From Anthoceros angustus (taxonomy: Eukaryota > Streptophyta > Anthocerotopsida > Anthocerotales > Anthocerotaceae): DNA of 64,000 nucleotides. The notes beneath the pieces are model-generated. The model made no database searches, had not been told where the DNA came from, and saw only the letters and a program-made list of their open reading frames with translations. The DNA lies in NCBI GenBank assembly GCA_010909165.1, contig VJWM01000135.1, positions 372,001 through 436,000 of the forward strand, written 5' to 3'. This document shows, one piece after another, positions 1 to 11,109 of the stretch (the first letter of the stretch is position 1; every line of letters begins with the position of its first letter). Position numbers and translations under genes: made by a program.

Positions 1-20
1 ACTAAGTGATTAAGTCTTAC

Positions 21-1948
21 CTTCTGATTCTGAATTGACTTCTGGGCCAGACAGTACCTCCCATGCATCTCCCACTTCAGCATCTGCAAAGCGCCCATCG
101 GATACTTTCTCTGAGGGATGATTCTCTACCCTAAGGTCATTGGTATCAACATGACCAGCCTCCGAAATGCCATCCATCGCATTGTCCTCTTTTGTTCCTG
201 CATAAGAAGCATTGTCAGACTGAGTGGTCAAAAAAGCCCTCCACCGTGGAACCATGCAGTCATAGCATATTACAATGTATAATCTCACATCTAAACAACT
301 GACAAGAGGGACATGCTGACATACTAAGACCACGTAGAGGAGAGGCAACAGCTAAGCCCATGAGGTTACCAGTTACTCGACCGCGACCTCTTCCCCGTCC
401 AGCAGCCTCTTCGCGAGTTCTGTTAATTGCTAAATCTTTATGTACAGCTCCACTACTTACAACTTCCCCTTTCCGAATGGCTTCAAGGACAGCCTGAGCA
501 AAGAAACCCCGAAATGAGGGCAGACCTCCTTGTAAGCAGCCTACACATTTACTCGAGAGCTCAAGCTGATGAATAAATGAATACACAAGCAGATGCCTTA
601 CCTCCTCCTCTGACTCAGGGGCCTGAAACGCAAGCGGCACCAATGGCTCGGCCTGCACGAGCTGAGGAACCTCCACAAAACCATCGGGATATTTGGCAAA
701 TGAGGGCAGAATGACTGTCTTCCGATATATGTCTAGCAACTTTGCCCTCGGATACCTGAACGTGCCATCCTGAAGAGAACCTACTTTTCCCTGCCCCACG
801 TCCCACCTATCTACACCAAAAGAGGCTCCAATCCCGGGAGTCGGAGGTCCATGAAGCAGGCCAGTGGCAGTGAAATTAGCACGGCCCCGCCCGGCTGCAA
901 ACCCTACAGAATTCCCATCACCCCGACCCCTACCAACCCCAAACCCCGGTGCAAACTTGGGCGGAGTGGTCCCCGGAGGAGGAGCTTCCCCACGCCCCCT
1001 ACTGGCAAAAGAAGGCCTCCAAGCACGATCCCGGACGCCGGCATCCTGCTCGCTATCCCTAGTAGTAACAACGGGGGGAGGCATATGCCTCTCACGGTGG
1101 CCTTCTCCCTCCTTCTCCGGGTCGGTCCATTTCTCCCTCCTATCTTTCTCCTCCGGCCCCCACCGATTGCTCCACTTGCTGTCCCTCCGAGCCTCAAAAG
1201 GAGCGTCCCGGTTGGAGGCATCAGTGGTCCAACGCTCCGGTGCGGCGGGAGGCCGCCTACTGTCCAGGGGATCCCTCCCGGGGGCGTTGTCGGCCCACCT
1301 TCTTGTCTCCCCGCCGTCTCTTTCTCCTCCTTCCACCGGTCCCGCCACGGCGCTGTTTTCCTCTCCTCCTCCCGCCACCGATCCCGCCGCGTGTTGTCCA
1401 CCTCCCGATCCCGTTCCATGGACATGGAGCGCCACCAGTCCCGATCCCGCTTCCCGTCCCGGTTGCTGTCCCCGCCACGCCAGCGCTCCTTCCCCACCCC
1501 GTCCCCGTTCCCTCCATGCCCGGGAGTGCTAGGTGCCCGGGGGTTCTCCTGCAGATTCATCGGCTATGAGCACAGACGCACTCGCAAGAGTCCAGCTTCA
1601 GCCTTCAGATCCACACAAGCAAGCAAGACCGTACTGTACTCCCTTCCCAACAGTGAAGAAGAGAAAGAGGCATACCCCCGCCACTCCTGCCGGCTTGCTC
1701 TCCCCAGGCTTCGAAGTGAGCCATTGCGGTGAAAGCGGTATCGCGTTGTCCGGTCCAGCCAAATCTAGGAGACAAGCCAGCCAAAAAAAAACCAAAGTGA
1801 GCCGGGACCCGGAGCCCTACCGCTGAGCAGAGCAGTAGACAGACATCCCGAACCCGGAGAACCCCCTGCTGACAGACTGCGAGCATGCAGAGGTGGGGAG
1901 GGCAGGTAGGAGCATACCTTTCATGTCGGGATCAGCGAGTCCCAGCAT
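21..1948 (-). CDS. EXA1: EXA1-like GYF-domain protein, N-terminal part (truncated by window edge)
   Basis: Plant EXA1/GYF proteins bind translation factors such as eIF4E and proline-rich partners, act in translational repression and affect potexvirus susceptibility and immunity. Exons read on the minus strand: 1918-1948, 1676-1764, 602-1548, one from 493 down to about 383, then 219-21. All junctions are GT-AG; the donor near 383 is uncertain. Visible family hallmarks are IPLSPQWL near the N-terminus, an Arg/Glu-rich tract with RWREEER, the block ARRDSKWSNRWGPEEKD, Gly-Arg repeats, and FRYPRAKLLDIYRKT followed by PLAFQAPESEEE. The GYF domain itself would lie left of base 1. Exon 3 is 947 nt and needs a one-base frame change near 1313-1326 to join its two halves. 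Start chosen as the first ATG of a short exon whose phase fits exon 2. Confident in family; less so in the 5' end. Confidence 0.85.
1313..1326 (-). other. Apparent one-base frameshift in EXA1-like exon 3
   Basis: Upstream of this point (minus strand) the EXA1-like protein is readable in one frame up to about WKEEKE. Downstream it continues in another frame from about TRRWADN. The exon length of 947 nt is one base short of keeping phase between its acceptor and its donor. No GT-AG pair fits here without removing conserved sequence. Either a base is missing from the assembly or this allele is broken. Confidence 0.6.
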
Positions 1949-2219
1949 GAGATTGGATGATCTGCCAACACCAGTCCCAGCGACGGCGGCGGCTTGCGAT
2001 CAGAGCAGCAGCGGGCGCTCAGGTTGCAGCCAGCGACGTCGCGAGCAGAGGCGAGCCCGACGAGTGGGTTTAGCAGAGCACAAGCAGAGTGGCGGCGGCG
2101 CAGAGTCGACGCGGGCGCAGGCGTGAGCGAGAGCGTGAGCCCTGTGTGAGCCTGAGCAAGGAAGCCGAGAGGGGGTTTTGCCTTGGAACGGGGTTTTGCC
2201 TTCACCCTTCACTCAAAAC

Positions 2220-2700
2220 TTGAACGCCAACCAAAACTGCTCGTTACTTCAATTTTCAAGTATCACGTCCTCCCACATATATATGTGCATGCCTACAAAA
2301 CCCCGGGATTTCCTTTTTGGCTTTTTCCGACACAACCATCGCTTTGAAACCTTCCCACTTGGGAGTTTCTATCATATTTCTCCCACCTTTGATCTAGGTA
2401 TCTATCTACCTACACTAGTAAGGTTTCATATTACATAAGTATGAAACTATATAAAATAAAATTGATATGTGTATACTAGCTTTGAAACTTGATCCTTCTA
2501 TACCGATATTTTTTTTAAGTATGCATATCGAACCCTTCTAAGGTGAGATTCTTTATTGAGGGGAGGAGATGCCAGAGAGAGCCCATCCAGCACAAGACAT
2601 CAACGGGAGACCTCCAAGTATTAGGGTAAAAAAAAAAGTAACTAAGTTCCATCCCTAAAGTTGCCTATTGCGGCGATAATGCCATATGCAAGAAGAATGA
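2220..2700. other. AT-rich intergenic stretch, nothing recognised
   Basis: Upstream flank of the EXA1-like gene. It holds short A/T runs and no convincing ORF, RNA gene or long repeat. The promoter of the EXA1-like gene is presumably around 1950-2250, but I see no diagnostic element. Confidence 0.5.
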
Positions 2701-2735
2701 AGGGCCTATGTACTACTCAGGTCAAAGAGGATGCA

Positions 2736-3437
2736 TCACCTGCTGTTGATGCCGTACAAAGGATCGTCGCTGCAAATGCCCGTTGGAGGGCAATGGATAT
2801 GCGTTGCCAGAAGAATGTCGTAAAGTAGGAAAGTGATACCCTGCACTATGCCTGCGAGCATGGTAAGCTTTGGCACAGGACGTAAGTTCTTGAATAAAGC
2901 CCCATACGTTTCCGGGGCAAACGGAATGAAGAGATGGTGCGCTTGCATCCTGTTGTACTTCCAGACATTGAGAACTGCTGCAATAGCTGCTGCCCAACTT
3001 GGACTGTTAATTAGGTCCAGGTTGCAGCTCGTATAGGTCAAGGACCGCCACATCCGCCACCAAGACTTGGTCGCCACGGACGAGGTGCAAGTCAGTCCTC
3101 AGTGTCCAACCTGTACGAAGAGTGTACCAACGCTCCCTCCAAGCCAAGCAACCACCTTCGCGAGTCATTGCGAACATGACGTTGCGGATACCATTATGGC
3201 AATATGTTGAGCTGCATGGGGCTCAACGTATTGCCATGACGGCCTCATATTGATATATTCCACAGTCATCAAGGGCAGAGCCGCACTCACATGTAAGAAG
3301 AGCGGGCCATAGGACAAGAAGTTACAATGAAATGAGAGAATCCACCCCTCCGTGTGGAGGGGTCCAGGCAATTTGACCACCTCTCCTTTCACTGTTTCCC
3401 AATTTTCCCAACAACGAAGGGTGAGATCCGGCCCCAT
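2736..3437 (-). pseudogene. Degenerate ORF fragments, possibly transposon-derived
   Basis: Two overlapping minus-strand reading frames (3165-3437 and 2736-3077) look coding-like, with hydrophobic and Trp-rich stretches, and contain the phrase LFIPFAPETYGALFKNL. A similar PFAxETYG phrase occurs near the end of some plant retroelement ORFs. No catalytic motif is visible and the frames are not joined by clear splice sites. I do not recognise the protein; a degraded mobile-element fragment is the best guess. Confidence 0.3.
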
Positions 3438-3525
3438 TAATAGGAGCCATATAAGTTTACGTCCTCCTTTTGAAGAGCATCATTTTTTATTTTCCAATGG
3501 CCCCCAAGAACCATTTGCAGTGGTT

Positions 3526-3712
3526 CTGAATCAGGCGAGACTGCCGAAGTCCCGAGTATGGTTTTAAATCAAGCGACACTGCCGATGTGCCGAGTATTGT
3601 TCTGAATCAGGCGAGACTGCCGAAGTCCCGAGTATGCTTCATGAAGGCTGGGACCGCCGAAGTCCTGAGTATGCTTCATGGAGGTTAAGACCGCCGAAGT
3701 CCCGAGTATTCC
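3526..3712. repeat. Degenerate minisatellite, about 38-bp period, five copies
   Basis: The phrase GCCGAAGTCCCGAGTAT recurs about every 38-40 bp, five times, with copies beginning near 3526, 3564, 3602, 3640 and 3680. Copies 1 and 3 are nearly identical; copies 4 and 5 share GACCGCCGAAGTC. No ORF is associated. Confidence 0.75.
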
Positions 3713-3719
3713 TTAGGTT

Positions 3720-4280
3720 GTCATCAAATATGTTAGTCTTGCAGCTAAAAATGAAACCTCTTGTCAACAAAGCATGCATTATCCAATGCAGCATATTGCT
3801 TTAGATCAAAAGGCCTACAAAGGTTGCGAGGCTAGGTGTTAGAAAATCGCACACACACGTTATGCATAGCATCCCGGCTGCTCAAGAAATACATCAGAAA
3901 CTAAAGTTCCATTTCAAAAGCTCAAAGTTTCTAGGAGTTCTCTCCTTTGCACAACGCTCCGAGCCGCAACTTCAATAACTGCAGTTTCTAGCCCTACCTG
4001 CCAGTTTTTCTTCTCACACGCCGTCATCTTTACGCTCCACCTCAGGCCACGTTCAGCCTTGCTTCAATTCATGATTTTAGAACATTCGCATTCCCTTGGT
4101 GTGGTCGTCCTACAATAGGCAGCCCTCTCCACTCGACAGAAATCAGGGTTTACTAACCCATCTTTTGATATGTGATTTAGTAATTATAATTTATCTATCT
4201 ATATAATAAGAAATTACCACAATGCTATCACGCTATGTTATGACAATGATCAAAATGCTAGTCTGCTCGCGAGGGAGCTG
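3720..4280. other. Intergenic stretch, nothing recognised
   Basis: I see no supported gene, RNA gene or repeat in this interval; it becomes AT-rich near 4190. Confidence 0.4.
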
Positions 4281-4379
4281 CTCATGTGCTATCTGTCATG
4301 GAGGAGGCTCCTAGGTGGAATTGTAGGATATGAAGCTGGCATGACGGAGATGGAAAACTCCACAACAAAGGCATCAATG

Positions 4380-4890
4380 TCCATGACAACATCCTTCACA
4401 AGGGTTTGAAGGAGCTTGTTGGTGATACTGAGGTTATCACAACGTAGTTTAGGGAGCTGTATCATGCTAGCGAAGGCTACAAGTTCAAGGCTACTATAAA
4501 GTTGCTTCCTGAGGAGTGGGCGAACATGGATGAGCTTCTTCTTCTTATCTATGGGCGACACCCTTCACAGAGCAATGGACAGAAAGTCCCCCGCTCCACG
4601 GAGCTTGGTATTCTCTTAGAGAAGTTGCTACACAATGCTGTTAATTAAGCTTTATGCCTTGTGAAGACCGAGAAGGTGAAGACTGCAAAGAAGAAAGAGC
4701 AAAAATCAGAGGTGGAAAAGAAGCATGAGGAACACGAGGAGGAGGTAGGGGGAGAGGCCGAGGTTGATGAGAGGAAGGAGGCACAACCTATGGTTTCAGG
4801 AAGTCACACAAGCGGCTATCATGAAATTGACAGTGAAGTTGAGATTCTGGAGTATATGGTTATGTGTTTAGCTAGCGTGCTTTCCTCTTC
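4380..4890 (+). pseudogene. Broken coding-like fragment of unknown family
   Basis: One plus-strand frame reads as plausible protein but is broken by stops at about 4448 and after LLHNAVN near 4646. It contains PEEWANMDELLLLIYGRHPS and, further on, a Lys/Glu-rich segment (KTAKKKEQKSEVEKKHEE) typical of a disordered charged linker. No domain is recognised. The stops without compensating splice sites suggest a decayed gene or gene fragment. Confidence 0.35.
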
Positions 4891-4899
4891 TTATTCCGT

Positions 4900-5560
4900 G
4901 AAGAGGATTGCTAGCCAGACATGGCACCCACACCTCCACAGCACAGCAGGGTAGCAGGCACAGCAGGCGAAGGCCGCGATAGAGGAATGTGGAGCAAGAA
5001 TGGAGGGCGGGGTGGAGGACGAGCCGCAGCGATGGCGGCGCGACACACAAACTCAAACGCGAGGGAGACAGTGCAGAGTTGCAGGCAATGGCGGCGCAGA
5101 GGAGATGGGCGCAAGGTAGGGGAGGGGAGGGCGGTCAGGTCGCGCTTGGGTTTCATATCAACGAAGTTACTCCATATAGCAGAAGGTAAAAAAGGTTAAA
5201 ATTAAAGGTTAATATTGAAATTAATTTTAAATCATCATATATAAGTAATTTTAAGGTAAAATAAATTGCTATAGGTAAATCATGGGAAGGTAAAAATAAA
5301 TAATTAAGTAATCACAAGTGACATTTCAAATTTTGAATTTTAACCTCACACACTCTCTTAAGGTGACCACATATGGCTTGAGATTTGGTACTAATGTGTG
5401 GCAGCTTGTACCCACTTAAAAACTTTTTCGTAAGAAAGGGGTAATGAATAGTTGTTTAATGAAATTATGAATAAATTTAAAATCACAATCATTATATTAA
5501 AAATACAATACAAATATAATTTCTTATATAATAAAATTACTATCTTTTATGTATAAGATA
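4900..5560. other. Intergenic stretch, GC-rich then AT-rich, nothing recognised
   Basis: The first 250 bp are purine-rich and GC-rich with incidental ORFs on both strands. From about 5190 the sequence is strongly AT-rich. No family resemblance is visible in any frame. Confidence 0.4.
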
Positions 5561-5710
5561 GTTAGCAAAACCAAGAATGGTTTAGAATTTGTTGTGCATC
5601 CGGTCTACACTCTTGTTCTAATTGTAACATCGAGTGCACTAGATTTTTTACTTCCTTTGAGGTGTTGGGCCACTCATCTAGGTCCAATTGAGTTATCCAT
5701 TCTCCTTTTT

Positions 5711-6055
5711 TAGTGTCAAACTCATAACCTATATGAGGATGATTTTTGGTTAAAGCTTCATACGGAATTACTCCTGCGCTCCAAATATCGGCTTTGAAAG
5801 TATGTAATTCATATCCGCTCCTATTTAGTGTCAAACTCATAACCTATATGAGGATGATTTTTGGTTAAAGCTTCATACGGAATTACTCCTGCGCTCCAAA
5901 TATCGGCTTTGAAAGTATGTAATTCATATCCGCTCCTATTTAGTGTCAAACTCATAACCTATATGAGGATGATTTTTGGTTAAAGCTTCATACGGAATTA
6001 CTCCTGCGCTCCAAATATCGGCTTTGAAAGTATGTAATTCATATCCGCTCCTATG
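5711..6055. repeat. 115-bp tandem repeat, three copies, derived from kinase-like sequence
   Basis: A unit starting TAGTGTCAAACTCATAACC begins at 5711, 5826 and 5941, a period of exactly 115 bp, and the copies are nearly identical. The unit is part of the kinase-like C-lobe. Because 115 is not a multiple of three, the expansion breaks the reading frame. Confidence 0.9.
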
Positions 6056-6277
6056 CACAGTATGCTTATGAAACTTTATATGCAAGAATAATGGATAATA
6101 TGATTTTAAAGTTCATGGGAGTATTTATTTTAGTTTAGGTCTCGCCCTTTGAGAAATTAGCGTACTCTTCAGGGAAACTTGTAGAGAACAAGTATAGAGA
6201 ATTCGTTAACATGGGCCGGAATATATATGCATACAGTCATCCCTCACGAAAGGAGAACATCAATCTTCATTGAACAA

Positions 6278-6660
6278 ACCTTAAGAACCATAGATAACAC
6301 GATTATTAAAAGTTATTTGGAAGAATAATAAATAACGAGATTTTGAAGTTCATAGGAGGAACTATTTCGTTGTAGGTCAAGCTTGTAATTAACATAAAAC
6401 CTTAAGAACCATAGATAACACGATTATTAAAAGTTATTTGGAAGAATAATAAATAACGAGATTTTGAAGTTCATAGGAGGAACTATTTCGTTGTAGGTCA
6501 AGCTTGGCCGTTGGGTAATTAACATACAAACCTTAAGAACCATAGATAACACGATTATTAAAAGTTATTTGGAAGAATAATAAATAACGAGATTTTGAAG
6601 TTCATAGGAGGAACTATTTCGTTGTAGGTCAAGCTTGGCCGTTGGGTAATTAACATGCCT
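6278..6660. repeat. Tandem repeat of about 122-130 bp, three copies
   Basis: The phrase CCTTAAGAACCATAGATAAC recurs at about 6279, 6401 and 6530. Each copy is followed by the same roughly 100 bp ending in TTTCGTTGTAGGTCAAGCTTG. Copies 2 and 3 share an extra GCCGTTGGG missing from copy 1. A more diverged relative lies near 6060-6150. Confidence 0.85.
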
Positions 6661-7719
6661 TGTAGGGAAAACTGCAAGAAACAAGTATACAGAATACTTA
6701 AACACACGCCGGAATATACATGCATACACCCATCTCTCTATAAAGGTAAATATCAATCTTCAATGAACAAACCTTAACAATCGTAGATCACACTGTGAAG
6801 CTCAATCTTTTGCTTCTCTACAGTTATGTCTTTGTAAAATGCTTCCTTCTTACCTTCGATGGCTATTTCTTGCTCCTTCTATTGAGCTATTGAATCTAGC
6901 AACGTTTGCACTTGTACAAGGAGGTAATATGCAAAGTAGGCCAGCTCAAATGTACTCATCGCATACTTCTAAAATAAGAAAATTGGCATCCCGAATCCTC
7001 AATCTATAAGCTTGATCACATCTTGCGAGCACAACCAAAGAAGACTTCCATTGCAGGGTAACTTGCTTCTTTCAGAGTTGATGCTTTGCATCTCCATCCT
7101 AGCCTCAATCAAAGCCTTGTAAGGAACCTTGATCTCTCGTTGCTGAGCTGTTTTCATATTTGAATGAAAAGGCAGACAACTAAACATGCAACCTGACGGA
7201 TACCATCTCACACAATGATGTGCACATTGCGAGGATGTAGAATCGGTGGTAAGACTGAATCGAGAGGGACAGACCTAGCAATTGAGCTTTGCACAAACCG
7301 AGCTTGCTTTTAGCACGTCTCAGTCGTTGTTGTAGCTAAGTGATGAGTATATTCAGCGCATGCTTCTTCTTCACCTTCCGCCCTGACAACATGTTCCTTT
7401 CTTGCATAAGTTGCCCGTCGGCTGATTGCAATCTCAATCTTAAGCTCTTCATTGTACGCCTCGATGTGCTACAACGTAGCTCCAGGTGGGAGCCCGTGCC
7501 TAATCTCACAAATTGTAGGGTCCTGGTTTGGGACTATGTACTTGGAGTTTCACCACTTACATACAATGTTTCTTCAGGGATGAAGAAACCCCACACACCG
7601 GGTGTAATTTTTATGGATCCCTTGAATACTACCTCAAAAGGGTTACGTTTAATGTAGGGTCTACATATCAGTTGACACACCGTTTCATAACTGATAAACT
7701 ATTGTTAGAATTGCATATG

Positions 7720-7820
7720 AAACAAATAGAACCTTGGCACAAATTGGTGTTTGAAACACATGAGAAATAGAAACCTTGGCACAAATTGTTATTGGAAACG
7801 CAACGAAATAGAAGCCTTGG
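7720..7820. repeat. Short degenerate tandem repeat
   Basis: The motif AATAGAA(A)CCTTGGCACAAATTG recurs about every 50 bp, three times with decay. No associated gene. Confidence 0.5.
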
Positions 7821-8097
7821 GGGTATTTTCAGGATTGTTAACCCCAGAATGCTAAATCGAGTGGATTTGCGAATGTTTGGGCTCAATGAGTTTTTTCGAG
7901 GTGCCTCGAGACTTGACACCCTTGAGCCAAGTTTGCTGTAAGTGTGTGGAGCATGGCAAATATTGAAGGGGAAAAATCGGCTATGTCAATCGTGAAACAT
8001 AGCAGAATGTCACATATCGAGCTCATAGATTCCAAAACCGCTACTCGGGAAGCTGAAAACCGCTTAGAAGAAGAAGAAGAAGAATTTTATTTCAGTC

Positions 8098-8310
8098 CAC
8101 TAAGGACGGATTTCCGTCATGGGACTTGGTACTTGACAACTTGTACCATGGTGTGCCTAAGCTACTTGCACCAAGGGCATCCACTCCCTTTAGGCACCCC
8201 ATCTAAGTACCGATCTAAGCTCATGATGCTTAATCATGAGCTTAGATCACGGCGTTCTTATAAATGTGTGTCCATTTGGCCTAAGCCATTTGGACACACA
8301 TTAGGCGTTA
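8098..8310. repeat. Cluster of inverted repeats (hairpins)
   Basis: A perfect 16-bp inverted repeat starts GATCTAAGCTCATGAT (8212-8227), with loop GCTTA and matching arm 8233-8248. It is followed by a second hairpin at 8264-8302 (ATGTGTGTCCA against TGGACACACAT). Shorter pairings such as GGTAC/GTACC near 8128-8149 and GCCTAAG/TTTAGGC lie just upstream. This could be a foldback-type transposon remnant. Confidence 0.75.
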
Positions 8311-8805
8311 TGGGATTAACATCAAAATGGGCTCAATTCGATCTTGAAGCCCTTCTTCCCTTAGGGCAAAATATAAAAAATTTGGATCAATTATCCACTG
8401 ATTTCCTAATCCTTTTATAATAGCTCTTGTATGATGAGGACGGAATCATCGTTCTTATTATGCTTACTTCATACGCAGTTAAGTGCACAAGACAAGTCTT
8501 AGATACAGTATTTCTTAGAATTATTACAAATGAAGTTAAGTGTACTAGACCACTTAAGGTGGAGAAATCATAAGAGAAGAACAGTGGAATCTGGTGCAGA
8601 GCAGGGGACAAAGGAAACTCAGCCGCCATCACCAAAAGTTGCTAGGATTACGGCTTATGCATCGTGCAGGGATTTTCACCCCGATATTAAGACGAAGCTG
8701 AATCGAAAACCTGCATAAGCGGCTCACACAGAAACTGAGACGAAAATCTGCGTGATTGGAGGAAGAGTTAAAACAAAAGAACAATCTCTGGGGTCCAACG
8801 ACCCG

Positions 8806-10936
8806 CTATACAGGTAGCCCGGAGTTGGCATTCAAGAGGGAGACTGCAGGCAACAAGCCAGCACCCTTTCCTGGTCTAGTAGATATCAAGTAACCAAGCT
8901 CTCCAGGTATCCGTGCAAGGTTGCTACTACCAGCCATTTCTGGAGGCAGGGGCAATTTATGCAAGTCCTCCAAGGAGCTTATTCCAGCTCTCTGGACCAA
9001 TGTTTGATCCCCAATAACATATCTGTACATGCAGCACGGTGGATCTTTAGCCATGTTGGGATCACTGGGAGGGGCCATGAGCATGATACCAAAATGAAAT
9101 CAGGACGGACAGCCAAACCTTGAAAGTTCGACATCAGGGCCAGGGGGGAACTGATAAAGTAGGCGGTGTAACAACTGTCCCGCAACTTCTGTGTTTCGAG
9201 CAAATAGCACAGCATTTGGACCAGCATCAAACGTGTATGCTACCTGCTCCAACCATGGAACAAGTTAGACGGCCAAGGACTCTTAACAGGAGGAAGCTTA
9301 TCCACTTCAGTGCTTGGCAGTTGAGGTAAGAAGCATGCCTGAGGGCTTCCAGTAACCTTGTTCCACCGCTCTACAAGGCCGATAATCCTGCAACCATCAC
9401 AAGGACAAGGTTATTCTGTATCACAAGCCAAGATTAGTGTGAACTGAAAGAAGAGGAAGTAGAGCTTGGCTGAAGAACAAGCCTGCGAGATGTCTCATTC
9501 AGGTAGAAGATTGGTGGGGAGGTATCCAGGCAAGTAGCATGGAACTGGTTGCTGTCCGCACAAGTAAGGGCCGCAAAGGTCCCAAAGTCATGCGTTTTAA
9601 TAGCTTCCTCCATTTGAAGGATACGTTTCGGGACGACGTTCTGAGCAACACAGCAATCAGCCCAAGAGGACCACAATGTACCTTGAAGCCCATAAGCCCA
9701 TTAACTATCATACGAGATGTCGTACCTCTGCTCTAAACTTCAAGAGAGGGCTTGTAAGTACACTTCCTTGCATTCCTGAAGTGCTACTAGTCTCCTTCTC
9801 CCGAGAGCTAACCTGCGAGAATGGAGAGAAGCAACAGTGTCAGCTGCTACCTAGTTACCAAATTCAGAGCCAACCACCAGGGCCTGCAGAGGAAGTGATC
9901 TACACACCACTGCAATGATGATAACCAGATCTTTCCAATGAGATTCGTCTGCAATTTGGACTGCAATGCTGTCCCTCCCATTTTCTTCCTTGCTTTGCAG
10001 TACAGGGAACAGAGTTCATGTCAGATGTTCTATCTGCTCTTCTTCCACATGAAATTCATACATCCACAGCAGAGCTGAAGGGTATGAAGTACCTGCCCCA
10101 TCTCCCACTTGACAAACCCGCCGTACAAACTTCGACAAGCACTACCAGATCCACGCCTGCAACAGCCATCACATGTTCTAACCTGCAGGCTTCAAACGTC
10201 GCAAAGCACACCTACAGAAAGACAATGCGAGCAATACCGAGCGATGGCAGAAAGCTCCCCGGTGTATGCCTCCTTCACCCCCATCAACTGTGCCAGGGCA
10301 TAAACTGCAGTAATTCCGGACCCCACTCATCAAATAGGCAGACTAACCCAGGAAACATCCAACCTATCTAGAACTTTCCGACCCAGCGCTGCCAACACAG
10401 GGGCGTCAAATCGTACCTAAGCACGCGAATCCCGCTGCCGATGACGCCAGACCTGCAGCTGTTGGGAAGTTATTGACAGACGCAATGTGCACATGCAGAT
10501 TCTGCCAGTCTTGCTTGGTGATGACTCGCCCAGTGCTTTCATCCAAAACATCCGAAGCTCGGGAACGTATTTCCCGCAGGCAATTCTTATACCGCTCACC
10601 ATCGACAGACACTTCCTGTAGGCCCCAATTTCAGTCCAAGCACAGGGGCATGCAATCCGAGAAAGATCACTACAATGTTGATGGGCAGCTCACCTTGCCA
10701 TTCAACCAGAGGCGATCGGAAGAAAAAGAAGAGCTGGCAGCGACAGTAGTCGTCGCCGAAAGGTGCTCCGGATCAAGAGTGACGCTGATGCTGGAGTTGA
10801 TGGGCAGGATGAGCTTCTCGTCCCGCTTTCCCCAGTACTTGATCACGGCGATGTTGCTCGGGGCCCTGGCTGTCTTCATCACGATGGGTGCCGGAGCAGG
10901 CCCATCTTCCGCCTGCGGGTTGGTCTCTACGCCCAT
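8806..10936 (-). CDS. MVD: Diphosphomevalonate decarboxylase (mevalonate pathway)
   Basis: MVD converts mevalonate 5-diphosphate to isopentenyl diphosphate with ATP, the last step of the cytosolic/peroxisomal mevalonate pathway. Ten exons join in phase to 443 residues: 10694-10936, 10417-10615, 10238-10304, 10093-10156, 9908-9988, 9726-9812, 9483-9640, 9339-9387, 9119-9243, 8806-9064 (minus strand). Hallmarks: [13 protein letters not shown] near residue 30, the GHMP-kinase ATP loop [37 protein letters not shown], and TFDAGPNAV with the expected catalytic Asp322. Introns 7 and 8 appear to be GC-AG (donors CAG|GCTTGT and CAG|GCATGC), because only these keep phase and join conserved sequence. 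It is divergent from the Ycf23 gene. Length is normal for plant MVD (about 420). Confidence 0.95.
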
Positions 10937-11109
10937 GTTGCCCCTCGCGAAGGCCGAGACAATGCCGACAGAAGCGGTCGATTCCGGAGACAGCGGGAGG
11001 CAGAGACAGCTTCACACTGTCGCACTTATGACGAGAGGGGAAAGAAAACACTGTTTGAGCGAGCCGCAGACCACATTCAGTGCCCTGGTATTGCTCCTGC
11101 GACGCTCCC
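10937..11109. promoter_or_regulatory. Shared divergent promoter region of MVD and Ycf23
   Basis: Only 173 bp separate the MVD start codon (minus) from the Ycf23 start codon (plus), so both 5' UTRs and core promoters must lie here or overlap neighbouring 5' exons. No clear TATA box is visible. Bidirectional use is inferred from geometry. Confidence 0.5.

Larger units (their letters stand above)
5562..7660 (-). pseudogene. Degenerate protein-kinase-like gene
   Basis: The clearest piece (minus strand, 5562-5840) matches the C-lobe of a Ser/Thr protein kinase: a region VIII-IX sequence FKADIWSAGVIPYEAL and a region XI-like LEQECRPDAQQILNHSWF. Further upstream on the same strand are isolated coding-like pieces: NPFEVVFKGS near 7640, resembling a damaged glycine-rich loop, and charged helical segments at about 7345-7470 and 6830-7200. 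Stops, frame changes and tandem duplications interrupt them, and the activation segment and HRD catalytic loop were not found. The kinase call for the C-lobe is solid; grouping the rest into one gene is inference. Confidence 0.55.

Noticed and set aside
904-1732. Long plus-strand ORFs opposite the EXA1-like exon
   Set aside because: Pro/Ser/Arg-rich mirror images of the real minus-strand coding sequence; no family resemblance.
9244-9338. Treating this MVD segment as a coding insertion
   Set aside because: Reading through leads to a stop right at the next acceptor; removing it as a GC-AG intron joins SPQ to [12 protein letters not shown].
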